Assembly: GCA_036971715.1 (NCBI GenBank)
Contig: JAVHJL010000010.1
Coordinates: forward strand, 744,001 to 808,000
DNA length: 64,000 nucleotides
Source of the DNA: Arthrobotrys musiformis
Taxonomy: Eukaryota; Ascomycota; Orbiliomycetes; Orbiliales; Orbiliaceae
Direction of reading: 5' to 3'
Made by a program: the position numbers and the translations under genes. The notes under the pieces were generated by a model. That model saw nothing but the letters and a program-made list of their open reading frames with translations, ran no database searches and was not told where the DNA came from. Shown in pieces: positions 1-12,503 of this stretch. How positions within the stretch are numbered: position 1 is the stretch's first letter; each line of letters starts with the position of its first letter.

Positions 1-44
1 AGACAAAGTCCACCATCAAATATATCAAAAGGGATAATACTCAC

Positions 45-1068
45 ACTGTGTGATCTCCTTGAATGGTCCACCGGGCTTAGTCTCCGCCATATCCCACTTC
101 CAAATACTCTCCTCCCCGAGCCCAACCTTAGTACACAAATCCACACTACCGCTACCGCATCGTCCCAAGGCACCGATGACAATAACCCGCGGCTCAGCAC
201 CGCCATTAACCGCCTTCGCCTTCTCGATACTCTCCTTAACATGAGAGATCAAAGCAGCCTCATTAGGATACGGCTTAACAGCCGGATACCCCGGTCCATC
301 AGGATGGGTAACATTCCAAGCCCAAATTTCCAATGCCAACGCAGCTCCCGCGAAACCAGCATAATACCCAAAGGCGGCGACGCGACGGCCGTTAGCATCG
401 TTTAAGAACTCGAGGTCGTAAAGACAGTTCTGGTAACGTCCCAGGGTCTCACGGTAACCCGTTTGTTGCTTGAAGACGTGCGCGAATTGGATGTGTTCGT
501 GGATGAGGGGGAAGTTTTCTTCGGGGAGTTCTTTGAGACCGACGATTAGATGGTCCTTTGGGGCGTTGACCCACGAACCGGTCTCGACGAGGGGGATGCC
601 AGCACTAAAATCATATCAATTGGTGTTAGAAACCGTCATCTCTTCCCATGTTGTTGGAAAACCCGGCCGTATTGCCGGGATTACATCAATGGTGGGGTAA
701 AAGTGGGGGCGGGGGGGGTAGACATACTCCTCGAATTCCTTGTCGTCAAAGATACTCTGCGGCGAACGCTCGACTCTGACATCGTATCCAGCGTCCACGA
801 GAGCCTTAGCAGTAGTCGGAGTCACTAAAAAGTTTCAAAACCAATTCCTCGTGAGCTCGACCATTCGAATTTTTGGTATAGAGTATAGTAATGATCGGGG
901 AAGGCAATTGGCTGGTAAAAGCACGATGCCATCGCGGGGTGCATACAGCATGACCTGTGCTCCAATGGCTTGGCTATCAATCACAAAAACCAGTCAGTCA
1001 AACATAATATAACCCTTCTATAGGTGAAGCTACTCACTCTCAGCACGAAGATGAAGTACAGTTGCCAT
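45..1068 (-). CDS. lys1: Saccharopine dehydrogenase (NAD+, L-lysine-forming), 3'-truncated by window edge
   Basis: Last enzyme of the fungal alpha-aminoadipate lysine pathway: it oxidises saccharopine to L-lysine and 2-oxoglutarate. Exons by splice signals and phase are 1068-1038, 973-947, 824-728 and 604-45; a further donor (GTGAGT) at 44 shows the gene continues left of the window. The visible 238 residues carry the N-terminal LHLRAETKPLEHRS segment, LTPTTAKALVDAGY, SPQSIFDD, HEHIQFAHVFKQ and the Rossmann-type glycine motif VIGALGRCGSGSVDLC followed by KWDMAETKPGGPF, all typical of fungal LYS1. About 135 C-terminal residues are missing compared with the roughly 370-residue family. The first three exons are tiny, so the start rests on the MATVLHLRAET match. 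Nothing suggests a pseudogene. Confidence 0.93.
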
Positions 1069-2216
1069 TTTTCTATAATATTCCGGTGAAGTTGCAGAAT
1101 CCGAAAAAGCCCTCAGTGACGACAGCAAAGACGAGTTTTTGATGGTGTTGGGAGAGACAGATAAATGTTGGATGTCGTTCAACCAGCTCCGTCGCAAATT
1201 TATATTTACAACCGAGCGACAAGGAGTCATACAGACAGCTCCAGAAAAACCTCCAACAAGTACATCTCCACCAATCGCCCTCGGATTGTATACTTTATTA
1301 TTAATATCGAGGAGGAACAGGCTAAGACCACTGCTAACCGGTTACGACCCTGTCCTTTCGGCCCGCGCAGAAGTCCGCCTGCAAAAAAACCTGCTGCGGT
1401 TCTTCCCATCGATTGGCAAAAATAGCAGGTCCGTAATCGGCGGATTGCCCGATCAGGTTAAATCAAGACGAGGCTAGTTACCGTTGACCCCACGGCGACA
1501 GTTTGTCCGCTCGATGAGATGACATGAGATGACATCTCCAGCTTCCCGAAGCGATCATGGTCGATTGAAAATGCATGGAAATGGTATTGTTTTTGGTTTG
1601 TATCTATATCTCTATGGCCCCGGCCCCGCCAACGGAAAATATCCTGCGGGGCTTGATCAACCACCGAAGGAATCTATTATACAGTCTGTCTTATGTGGAA
1701 GCTACCCAGCCCCTCCACATTGCCCCCACGATTCTGCATTCCGAGTGCATGGACGAAAAGCAGGGTAAATCATAAAAAAAAATAAAAAATAAAAAAACGT
1801 AAGTAAGCAAGCGGCATTCTGTACATACCAGCTGCAAACGAACAAGCAGAAACAGGAGGAGAAGATAATTAAAACGTATAAAGCAACGCTGTGGAGAACA
1901 TGGAACGTGAACGGAAGACATTTTTTTTAAAAATATATTTTTCCTTCCTTGGCCCCAAGTTGAATCTTACTACTTCTCTGGGCGGGAATCACCTACCCCC
2001 CCTGAGAAGGCAAGTAAGATACACTGTGGGCAGTATATATACGCACGTAGAAAAAAAAAAAATCGTTAGAGTAAAAAAGCGTGACAGCACCCACTGTTGT
2101 TCTTTTGTCGAGGAGGGAAAAAGAAAGAAAAATAAGAGAACATTACGGCAAACCATGAAAGAGTCAAGAAAGCTTTATCCATAAATCCACCTTCTTGCTT
2201 TCCAGTCTCATCGCAC
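1069..2216. other. Intergenic: lys1 promoter and rpb1 3' flank
   Basis: No gene seen. The part next to 1068 is the lys1 upstream region and the part near 2200 is the rpb1 3' region. It contains several A-runs (for example around 1775-1795 and 2050) but no long reading frame with coding character. Confidence 0.6.
1224..1229. promoter_or_regulatory. Possible Gcn4/CPC1-type half site upstream of lys1
   Basis: GAGTCA (TGACTC on the lys1 strand) lies about 155 bp upstream of the lys1 ATG. The known fungal general amino-acid-control site is TGASTCA; this copy matches six of seven positions. Chance occurrence cannot be excluded. Confidence 0.25.
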
Positions 2217-5200
2217 TTAACCATTTCGTGCCGGCGGGTCTCTCGGGGAACTATTTTCTTTGTTAGTACTAAGCATGCCTAGGATAGAGAGGCATTCGAC
2301 TTACTTTGGAGAGAATCTTGGGCTAGACGGGCTCCAAATCGGCGAGGAGATGCTATACGGCGCGGCTCCACCCGGGGATCCAGGAGTAGCGAATTGGGGT
2401 GAAGTTGGTGAGTAAGCGTTAGGACTGGTAGGCGAGTATTGGGGAGATCTGTTTGAATTTAGTTAGTATACCAATCACAACAATACTGTTTAAATCGGGG
2501 CAACATACGTTGGGCTGTAGCTGGGACTCGTAGGAGATGTAGGGCTAAAGTTCGTAGTTCCACCACCACCATTGAACTGTGGGCTCGTCGGGCTGTACTG
2601 TGGTGACGTAGGACTATACGCCGGCGAAGTTGGACTGTATGACGGGCTAGTTGGGGAGAATGATGGTGAAGTCGGCGAGTAGCTTGGAGAGGTAGGAGAG
2701 TAGCTTGGGGAGGTAGGAGAAGTTCCATAAGCACCACCAGCCATGGAGGGGGAAGTGGGAGAGTAGGCTGGGGATGTTGGGGAATACGCTGGACTAGCGG
2801 GAGAGAACCCAAGGCCACCTGCAAAGCCAGGGCTGGTAGCCATGCGTGGGGATGTCGGGGAGTAATTTGGTGAAGCCGGAGAGTATCCTGGGGAGGCAGC
2901 CATCCCGAATGGACTTCTTGGAGTGGTTCCGCCAAAGGGTTCGGGCATGGGGTAGCTTGGTGGCTCGTAGTCGCTTCCTGATTGAACCATAGGGGAGAAT
3001 GAGACGTTGAAGCCAGGAGAGGCAGCCCCAAGGTACATTGGATCGGGGGAACCGGAGCCAATATCGTACGGCGTCATTTGACCTGCATCGAAGCCATTGT
3101 CTGCCTTGTTAGCGAATGGCGCACCAGTTCGGGTGTTGTCTGTGATGAGCTGGCTGAGCATCTGTTCGTCGAGGTAGACATCGAATTCACCAGTACCCAT
3201 TGGTGCGAGCTGGCCCAACATGACGTTCTCAGAAATACCGCGGCAGTCATCAAGTTCACCGGCGGCGGCAGCTTCAAGGAGAATCTCCACGGTTTCTTCG
3301 AAAGAACAACGCATGAGGGCACCAGTATCTGCTCTGTTGATTCCATGTCGAGTAATCGCCATCAAATGGCCACGGGCAGTCATGACATCGCAAAGGAGAG
3401 TCAAATGACGCTGGTTGACGTAAGAACCGTCGAAGGCCAACACCTGAGTAAGTTCCTTGAGTAGTGCACCTCTGGTAGCCTCGATACCGAACACCTCGAG
3501 GACTTCAACAAAGTTGTTCGAGTAAGTACGGGTAGGATCAACCCCATCGATGGTGAGAACTGCCGCAAGATTTGTACCGCTGGTATCAAGAACGTATTCA
3601 ACGCAGCCAGGCTCGCTTCTGTTCATCACAAGAGCGCCATTGCCATCGACCTTGACACGGGTCTTTTCATTGATGAAGGCCCTGGAAATACCTAGGACAC
3701 CTCTCAACGTCAGGGCGTCTAAGACGTGAGCCTCAAACCGCTTAAGCATGAGATCCTCTTCGAGCCCTTCCTTATCGTCCCGGTCGATCAAAAGCCTGCA
3801 GCGGATAACCAACTCGTCTGCATTGTTGTCACTGAAAATGACGAAGAGATCGCGGTCGTACGTTTCCATAATCTTACCCGCGATATCCTCAATACGTAAG
3901 CCCTTGTCAATCATCTTCCTACGGTCGATAATAATACGCAAAACCCACGGCGACTGTCTGGCAATATTTTCTTCGACGGTGGCGTCAGGCATGAAGAAGA
4001 AAGCCTCGACAATATCTTTGTCTGCTTCGATAACAGTATCTCTTGGCTCTGGGTCGAAGTAGATTTCTGTTGCCTCGCAGACAGATCGTAGGGTAGTATG
4101 TTCGACAGCGCTTCGTAGCAACTTGGCCTTCTCACGGTTATACATGTTTCCTGGCTCCTGGTAAACAGTGAGGGAGGGTGTTTTGATATTCTTGGCAACG
4201 TTCAAAATTTCTTTCAAACGTGGCACACCGAGGGTGACGTTCTTGGAAGACACACCGGCGAAATGGAAGGTGTTGAGTGTCATCTGGGTAGCCGGTTCAC
4301 CGATAGACTGTGCAGCCAAGACACCAACCATCTCACCAGGGTTTGCAGCAGCTTTAGCGAAACGGGCTTTGATTTCTCCGATAACCCAGTCCAAAGCGAC
4401 CTTTGTGAGGCGGTATTCCAAAACAAGGCGCTTGAACGAGAGTCTGCCTTGCAAGTGAGAACGGAAAAGAAGCGTCGCATTGTATTGAGCTTCAATGGAA
4501 ATTGGGTCAGTGCCACGAATGACGACCAGTTCATCAAGCAGTTGTTTGATCTTGTGGACGGTCTCGACTGGTTCAAGATCGCTACGACCATTCTTCTTGA
4601 TACGGAAGATCGATTTGGCGTTTTCGAGGATACGAAGGACGTTGATGGGCAAATGCATTGAGTCATCAGCATCCTTTGCGACGCCTCGAACGGTGTCGCG
4701 GGCGTGAAGAATCCTTTCCCACTCTTCATCAAGGACAGCCTGGATCTCAGCATCACCTTGAATCTCGGAAGCAACCTCCAAATGCTCTGGGGAGAGAGAC
4801 AAAGAAGGGTCCATAAGGTCGACACGGAATTTCTTTTCAAGGTCCTTATTCGAGCAGGTAATGATGTCGACTTTCTGGAGCTCCATATGTTGTCCATCCA
4901 GACCGTCCTCACCGTAGCAGAATTGGATAATATCGCCGAGGGAGTTTCTGACTGTTCCGTCATATTTACACATGACATCTTCTAGAGCCTTGACCAATCT
5001 TCGCTGAATGTATCCAGTTTCCGCAGTCTTGACAGCGGTATCGATCAAACCTTCACGACCAGCCATGGCGTGGAAAAAGAACTCCTGGGGAGTAAGACCT
5101 CGGAGGTAAGAGTTTTCGACGAAACCGCGAGATTCGGGACTGTAATCGTCCTTGGTGAAATGTGGTAGAGTCCGATATTTGAAACCGAACGGAATACGTT

Positions 5201-7936
5201 TACCTTCGACTGACTGTTGGCCAACGACAGCAGACATCTGGGAAATGTTGATGTTCGAACCCTTGGAACCGGAACGAGCCATTTGAATGGCATTGTTCAG
5301 GTCCTTCAAGGACTTTTCGGTTGCAGAACCGGCATCATCACGAGCCAAGTTCAAAGATCGAGACACCTTGTTTTCGAATGTTTCTCTGATATTCATACCG
5401 GGCAAGGCTTCAAGCAAGTTCTCCTGGGCTTGCTTGGTGACTTCGTCGACCTCAGCCTTTCTCTGCGTAACGATATCCTGAATCTTCTGAATGGTTGCCG
5501 CGTCAGGAATGGTGTCACCAATACCAATACTGAATCCATTATGGAGCAGCCAGTAATTAACCACACGCTGCGTTCCATTGAAGAATCCCATACAGGTTTG
5601 CCATCCTTTTTCATTGTAGATGGTGTGGATCATACCACCCTGAGAAGCACCAACAGATTTCTTGCTGAACAAACCGAACATCAACTCGCCATCGGTAACA
5701 CAGAGACCGGTATCGGCAAGTGGGCTCATGCCCTCCTTATCGGGCTTAACAAGGTTAATTCCCTTCGGAATAACCATGCTGATGAGCTGCTTACCGGTCC
5801 ATCTCGGTGAAGGCTTGACAATGGCCGGGGGAGGGAATGTACCGTCCCATTCCGGAACCCACAACAGAACATTCATGAGCTGGTTCCTGTCTAAGAAGAC
5901 ATCACGACGGCAAAGCTTGTAGACACCGCAAAGGGTATCCTGCACGATACCCATCAACGGACCGTTCCTCTGCGGGGACACAATCTGTAGCGGGACCATA
6001 CAAAGCTGGCTAACTTCTGCTCTTGTCTCCTCAGACTGAGGGACGTGCATGTTCATTTCGTCACCGTCGAAATCGGCGTTGTAAGGGGAAGTGACGGACA
6101 GATTGAGACGGAAAGTTGAATAAGGAAGAACCCTCACACGATGACCTGGATTTTGTTAGCTAAAGGCTGTAAATGATTTTAACATTATCTGAAACTCACC
6201 CATCATGGATTCCTTATGGAGAGATGGCTGACGATTGAAAATAACGAAGTCACCATCGACGATATGTCTCTCAACTTTCCAACCATATTGCAAGGCAATT
6301 TCACCAGCGCGCTTGTGATGCCTCAAGTCAATACGTTCTCCGGTGTCTCGAATCACATATTTAGCACCAGGATGCTCGTTTGGTCCGTTCTTGACTAATG
6401 CTGACAACTTCTTGATGTTGTATGGAGTGACTGTCTCCGGGTAAGTAAGGATCCTCGCGGTACTTCGTGGGACACCGACTTCATCGAGGGACAGGTTGGG
6501 ATCTCCGGTAATGACGGTACGGGCTGAAAAGTCGACACGCTTTCCCATAAGGTTGCCGCGCAACCGACCTTCTTTCCCCTTTAGTCTTGCTCTGATGGAC
6601 TTGATGGGACGGCCTGATTTTTGAACTGCCTGTGGCTGACCAGCGATGTCATTGTCCATAAACGTGGCAACGTGGAACTGCAGCAGCGACTCAAATTCAT
6701 TAACTACGTGAGCCGGTGAGCCCTCTTGCTCACATCTTTGAAGATTGTTGTTGGCCTTGATGATATCTCCCAACTTGAATGTCAAGTCGTCCTCGCCACG
6801 CATTCCGCCGCCCCCCATGCCGTCCACAGAAATACTGGGGCGAACGGGTGGGGGAGGGACTGCAAGAACGGTAATTATCATCCATTCGGGTCTGGCATAG
6901 TCCTTGTTTAAACCCATCTTGGTTATTTCATCGTCTGAAATGTGTTTGAAGATATTAAGAACCATCTGCGGTGTAAGATTTCGCTTGGTCGGCTGTGGGT
7001 TCTCGTCGTCTTCATCTTTGCTGGGCTTCCAGGTTCCAATAAGTTTGAGGCCATCCTTTCTGATGGTAGGCTGAGGGTTACCACATCCGCCGTGTTTGTG
7101 TTTCCTAGCCTTCTCCTCGCCGGGTAAGGCATCGCTCGGCCCTTCCTCTTCGCCTTCATTGGCATCGCTCTCGCAGACATTTTTTGCCCGGCAGATACGC
7201 CAGACTGCGTTGAAGCGAGCTTTCGGATCTCGTATGCGCATTGCATCGACGAATTGAGGATTACTCTTTGAATCACGCATCACAAGATGCAGATGTTAGC
7301 CAAAGTGTTCTTTGAAAGAATAATCCTTCGCGTTCCTTTCCAGGGTCGCGAAGCTTGAGCCCACCCGACTTCAAGGTAGACTCACTTCATCAAGCAGGAT
7401 CTTGCCACAGTTGAAGCAAACTGTTTCCAAGACCTTTTTGATTTTTGTAATAAACCCTGGCGAGCATACTGTTAGTCACCCTGCTAAAGAAATTTACAAG
7501 GGAGGCTCAGAACATACCGATGTGGAAAACCGGCTTGGCCAATTCGATATGTCCGAAATGACCAGGGCATTCCGACATATTTTCGTCGCACTGACGAGGA
7601 TAATTAGCACGCAAATCAAAAGCACGATTTGAACGTCAGAAAATGGCATACAGTAGCGCATTTGAATGATCTATCTATCGATCCCATGTGAGGATCGTTT
7701 AAACCACGTTCTCGTGGTCGCAGCTTGGACTCATCCTGTAGGTACGATGCTAATTAGCAAACTGCACGCAGCGACGAATCGCCAAAAAATTCATCGGATC
7801 ATACCATAGTCTCCGGGAATTCAATATGGCACACGCTCATGCCCTTGATCTCCTCTGGCGACAACAATCCAAACTGCACCTCCTGGATTGTGCGCAGAGG
7901 CGCCGAAGAGTGCGGGAAGGTATGTGAGAGCGACAT
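2217..7936 (-). CDS. rpb1: RNA polymerase II largest subunit RPB1
   Basis: Catalytic subunit of nuclear RNA polymerase II. Eight exons close in frame: 7936-7805, 7735-7652, 7590-7518, 7456-7386, 7265-6200, 6145-2509, 2448-2305 and 2250-2217, giving 1746 residues, the usual RPB1 size. Seen are the N-terminal zinc-binding region (CDENMSECPGHFGH), the catalytic NADFDGDEMN motif at the start of exon 6, the bridge-helix/trigger-loop region (GEPATQMTLNTFHFAG) and a C-terminal domain of YSPTSPS-like heptads. The CTD has roughly 16 recognisable YSP/FSP heptads broken by four Gly/Ala-rich spacers, fewer and less regular than the 26 of budding yeast. The last intron has a GTAAGT donor that also contains an in-frame TAA, and a TACTAAC branch site; if it is retained the protein ends at 2301 instead. 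Confidence 0.96.
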
Positions 7937-8800
7937 TTTGACGGCCTAGAGATGGAAAAACGTCGAAGGTGGATGTATTCGATGGACCAGGCGCCGTGTT
8001 ATTAGAGATTGTCGTTGCCCTTATTTTCCCTTTTCCGCCACTACTCTCCCGAATTGCTTCGAAACCACCTGCCTCACGCGCGAGGCTTTCTCAAATGAAC
8101 GTAAAAATCGATGTAAAAGCAAAGGTACAGATATGTGTCGAAAGGACGGTAGGAATCGCGATGGCCGTGAAGGTATAACGAAGGGTGGCGATGGATTTCT
8201 CGTTAGATCCTCCCTCTCTTTCCAACCGTTGCAGCTACCCGCTACCCTCTGGTCGTGACCGCGTTCGAGCCGATTCCACGAGAAGAATCGGTCCAAATTA
8301 TCGTGAAAACCGAACTAAAACCCCTCCAGAGCCAATGGGAGATGCTGAGGCTGGGGATCTGTGGAGGTTGAGTCGGATCGAAGATGGATGGTTTGGTGAT
8401 GGTGATGTTGATGGAGTGAGAAAGCGGTGATGGCCAGTGTGGGCAAAAGCAGGCGAACAGATTCGAGTTGCAAAAAAAGCAAACAACACTTTTCTGCTCT
8501 GGATCCTGTCAAACACCAACCAACTTTGTTCGTGCTTCCCTGTCCACCGTCCACTGCCATTTCTTCAACCTCAAACTTCATCTCCATTGCAGACATCTCC
8601 ATCGCATATCACCAAGCTTCAAGCATCACGGCCTGCGACATACGCTAGCTCCGATATAGGACCGGGGAACGATCGATGAGTCGGTAGCAATTGCTTTATG
8701 GCCTAGACAGGAACCGGTCTTCCTTCTCAAGCCAGGATCGGACGGCACTCTCTAAACATCACAACAGCCTCAAACATCCTCGTCGATATCGCGCGACACC
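7937..8800. promoter_or_regulatory. Divergent promoter region between rpb1 and swd1
   Basis: 864 bp between two opposite starts with no credible gene of its own; the short frames here lack coding character. A CCAATGG element lies at 8332-8338. Both flanking genes serve transcription (polymerase II and the H3K4 methyltransferase complex), so shared control is possible but not shown. Confidence 0.5.
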
Positions 8801-10448
8801 ATGAATTTGTCGCTGGCAGACCCGTTCTCGCTGTCGCAAGAGTATGTGCACCATATTCCGGGTCGCCTAGTCACTTATGATCATTGAATGCACGTCCTAA
8901 TACTCAATCGTTGTTTTTATCTATCTTTAGCTACCCCGAAGTCTTCTCCCACAGCCTTCGTAAGTCCCTCCCCGGATGATATGTTGAAGTTGGACTCTTC
9001 ATGAACTTCAAGACAACCGTATTTTGCAAGTCGAGGCTAATTATAGGAGGCAATTCTAGACTACGGACATTCATCATGTGTTATCTTCAACCGTCGGGGT
9101 GACCTGTTAGCCTCTGGCAGGGTAAACCTTCCCATACCCCCCCTCCGACACCCAATTGGACACAATTCTGACAGATCTATTCCTTCAGCATGACGGAACC
9201 GTGGTTCTCTTCGACGTTGAAACCGGTGGGCTGGCACGTATCATGCGTGGCCATACACGATCAGTCCAATCCATCAGCTGGTCCCACGACGGACGCTACC
9301 TCCTCTCCTCCTCCCTCGACTGCAAATGCATCCTCTGGGACCTCGAAGATGGCAGCCGCAAACGAATCATTCGATTTGAGGCAGCAGTATACTACGCTGA
9401 ACTCCATCCGTTTAAACACGATCTCTTCGCTGCTGCAATTCACGAAGACCACCCCTGGCTCGTCGATATCTCCACCCCGAAAACAGTCCGTACTAAACTA
9501 TCCACCCTCCCCCGAAAGTCTACCACCACATCCGAAGATGAAGCCGCCCCTCCCTCCAAATCCGCTGCCTCGGACGCTAAAGCTCTAACATTAATCACCC
9601 TCTTCGACTCAACGGGTCAATACATCATAACCGCCACAACAAGAGGCTGGGTGAACATCATCCACACATCCACGCAAACCACAATCTTCTCCTCCCGTGT
9701 AACGAAATCAGCCATAGTAACGGCCCGCCTCTCCATCTCCGGCCGTTCACTAATCTTCAACAGTCGAGACCGTATACTCCGCACAGTCCACATGCCCGCT
9801 CTAACAGACGAAGACATCGAAGACCCCTCTGGAATCCTTTTCGAAGTAGAACATACATACCAAGACCTGGTTAATCGCCTCTATTGGAACCATTGTGACA
9901 TTTCGCCGACAGGAGAGTACATCTGCGCGAGCACTTACATGAACCATGACGTCTATATCTGGGAAACAAATAAAGGATCTCTCGTAAAAATTCTTGAAGG
10001 TCCGAAAGAAGAACTTGGATTCGTGGATTGGCATCCCACAAGACCTATGATTGTTGCGTCAGGGTTGGAGACTGGTAGAATATACATTTGGGCTACTAAT
10101 AATCCGCAGCGGTGGTCGGCTTTGGCCCCTGATTTTCAGGAAGTAGAAGAGAACGTGGAGTACATTGAGAAAGAAGACGAGTTCGACTATAAAGATCGGG
10201 CAGAAATGACGAAAGCCAGATTGGACCGGGAAGATGAAGAGGTAGATTTGATCGGGATGGATGACGCGCCAGGTAACTTTCGAGAAGAAGAGAAGAGCTG
10301 GACGATGCCGGTCCTACTGGATATCGAAGAAAGTAGTGAAGACGACGATGTTAAAATTGTCGGACCGACGGCCGCCACAAGCCAGAAGAAGAAGAAAGGT
10401 GCTGCAGCCGCGGAGAAAAAAGGCAAGAAGCGCAAAGCCGGTGATTAA
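8801..10448 (+). CDS. swd1: COMPASS (Set1C) complex WD40 subunit Swd1/RbBP5
   Basis: WD40 core subunit of the histone H3K4 methyltransferase complex. Exons 8801-8841, 8931-8959, 9060-9121 and 9189-10448 give 463 residues. The start MNLSLADPFSLSQDYPEVF and the following HSSCVIFNRRGDLLASGR and HDGTVVLFDVETGG match the Swd1/RbBP5 N-terminus, followed by WD repeats (SWSHDGRYLLSSSLDC, ILWDLEDGS). The C-terminal 120 residues are acidic then Lys-rich (GKKRKAGD at the end), as in other fungal Swd1 proteins, and may carry a nuclear signal. The ATG sits 860 bp from the divergent rpb1 start. It is convergent with csn7. Confidence 0.93.
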
Positions 10449-10962
10449 TCATGCTCGCACCTTTTGTACGAATATCTTGATGTATGCACAGCCTCGGAGT
10501 TTTACGGTTCCTTAAAGGTATATAGACGGTATTGGTTTTTGTCTTTTTTTTACAAAACAAAGATTCTATGAATCTATAACCTTCACTAAACCTTTCATTG
10601 AACGCCAATATGCGATTGACAACCTAAAAGACACCGGCGAAAAACAAAAGCAAAGCAAAACGATACCCGGTCTCCCATCTCTTTGCAAATGGCCACCCCC
10701 ATACCCACCCACATTCGCTCATATGATGCTGCAGCTATTTCCTGAGTCTATGAAATGTTTAAGAAATCATCATAACAGCGTTGAACGCAAGATATGCATA
10801 CAACACCATCGTAACAATAAAAACATTAGCAAATATGGTCTCGTCTTATCAAAAGCCCCCCGCTGCCTGCTATCACCCAGATATCAAGCATTTAAAAATC
10901 AACCAGCAGAGAAAAAGCAAACAGGGAACCAAAGAACAAGGAAAGATCAAAAAAGTGCGCTA
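10449..10962. other. Intergenic: convergent 3' ends of swd1 and csn7
   Basis: About 510 bp, AT-rich, with no coding signal recognised on either strand. Confidence 0.6.
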
Positions 10963-11865
10963 TCACCTCTTTCTGCTAAACATTCTGTTACCGCCCTTCC
11001 TCGTCTTCCTCGCGCCGCCTTGGTCATCGAACGGTCCGTCATCGAGGTCCATCTCATCTTCCCCTGGTCCGAAGCCTAGACCGTCATGATCGATGACTCT
11101 CTTGCCTTTGCTACCGTCCTTTTCCGCCGCCTTCCGTTTTTCCTCGACTGCTCTTTCATACGCAAGCTGTTCTTTGCGCTGTGCGACAGCCGAAGCCTGG
11201 ATGCTGGCGATTTGTGCCTCGATTTCCGTAAGAACCGACGAGCAGCTGGACGACCACGATTCTAATGCAGCAATCATGTTTGTAATATCGCCAGGAGCGA
11301 CATCACGGCCGGCAGTAGACGATACCTCGACGCGTTGGTTAGCTGTGTCGAGTTTGGCATCCAGGAGGGAGGCATAGGTTGCAGAGATGATAAGGTCCTC
11401 GAGGAGACGGGTGTTCGGGATATCGAGAAGGGATTGTAGGGAAGGGTAGGTAAGTTTGTGAGGCTCCGTCGAGGCGATAGAGATCAAGGAGAGTTGTTTG
11501 AGTTTTGTAAGCTGGGTCGGGGAGAGATCTGGCAGCGAGTCCGGAGATGTCGTCCGTTGGTCTATATCGGAGGGGTTCAGCAGGATCCATCCAAGCTACG
11601 TCGTATGATAAGAGACCAAGTCCTTACGTTTATAATCCATATAACTTCCATAAGCAAATAATTTCAAAGCCGCGAGCCATTTTGCATGTTCCGGATCATT
11701 TTGTAGAGCCTGCACGTTCGGTAGCTCTAACAGCTCTGCGAAGACAAAGCAGTTCGGTGACGATATACACTTCTGGATGTTCGCGACAGCTGCAGCACCG
11801 GGAGCTGACTTTCCAAGAAGAATAAACTCCTCGAGAGCTTGTAGGTATTTGGTAGAATCCGTCAT
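10963..11865 (-). CDS. csn7: COP9 signalosome subunit 7 (CSN7/CsnG), PCI domain
   Basis: Structural PCI-domain subunit of the COP9 signalosome, which removes Nedd8 from cullins. Two exons, 11865-11628 and 11561-10963, give 278 residues. The intron runs from GTAAGG to ..GATATAG with a CTGAAC branch site about 15 bp upstream; the alternative acceptor at about 11595 breaks the frame. Features are the helical N-terminus (YLQALEEFILLGKS), the PCI winged-helix segment LTKLKQLSLISIASTEPHKLTYPSLQSLL and LLEDLIISATYASLLDAKLD, a coiled coil (RKEQLAYERAVEEKRKAAEK) and a basic tail. Length and order fit fungal CSN7. Confidence 0.9.
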
Positions 11866-12503
11866 TGTGGTGAGCTTGTGGAGATGTCTATTAGGGAGGT
11901 CGGCGATGATATGGGGAACCTGTAGATGGGTGAGGGAGGATGAGAGGTGAAGTGGAGGACGTGACTGATAACCAACCGAGTGACTGACGCTGGGAGAGCT
12001 TCAAGCTCCAAAAGGGCAATTGCGTTGCCCCGCGTTAGTGCACTAGCCATAAGCGCCACATATTATACTTTCAGCCACAGCTACAAAATATCACAGCCAA
12101 CACAAATGTCTACTCCAGACTTAGTCTCGAGAGCCACTGCCCTAGACCCTACTACGAGGACTTACCTACCTACAAGACTACAAAATAGTACAAAAACGAC
12201 TCCATATAGTATCTATCCTATGCCAATAATTTCATATTTGTAAATCAGATGCCAAGGCCAGCTAAACCATTTGGCATGTATAATATTCTATTGCCATAAT
12301 CCCCTCTTATCCCTAACAATCTTCGCCATTCTCGAGCGAGATATTATTTCGTTTTCAGCCTGGTTAGCCGTGGAGCCTTACACCAGGCTGAAAATTACTC
12401 GCTCACCAACTTACACGCCTTATACCCTACAAGATCAGTAGAGACTTCTTGATTAATCCCACGTTACAAATTCCATGTGAGGCATCGTTGTCTACCAATA
12501 ACC
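11866..12503. other. Intergenic between csn7 and secreted orphan gene
   Basis: Divergent upstream region. No credible gene. It contains the strong inverted repeat listed separately at 12334-12404. Confidence 0.6.
12334..12404. repeat. Two-tier inverted repeat (hairpin)
   Basis: Inner arms TTTTCAGCCTGG (12352-12363) and CCAGGCTGAAAA (12383-12394) are perfect 12-base complements. Outer arms GAGCGAG (12334-12340) and CTCGCTC (12398-12404) are also complementary. The loop is 19 bases. It lies 100 bp upstream of the secreted orphan gene starting at 12504. Confidence 0.8.
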
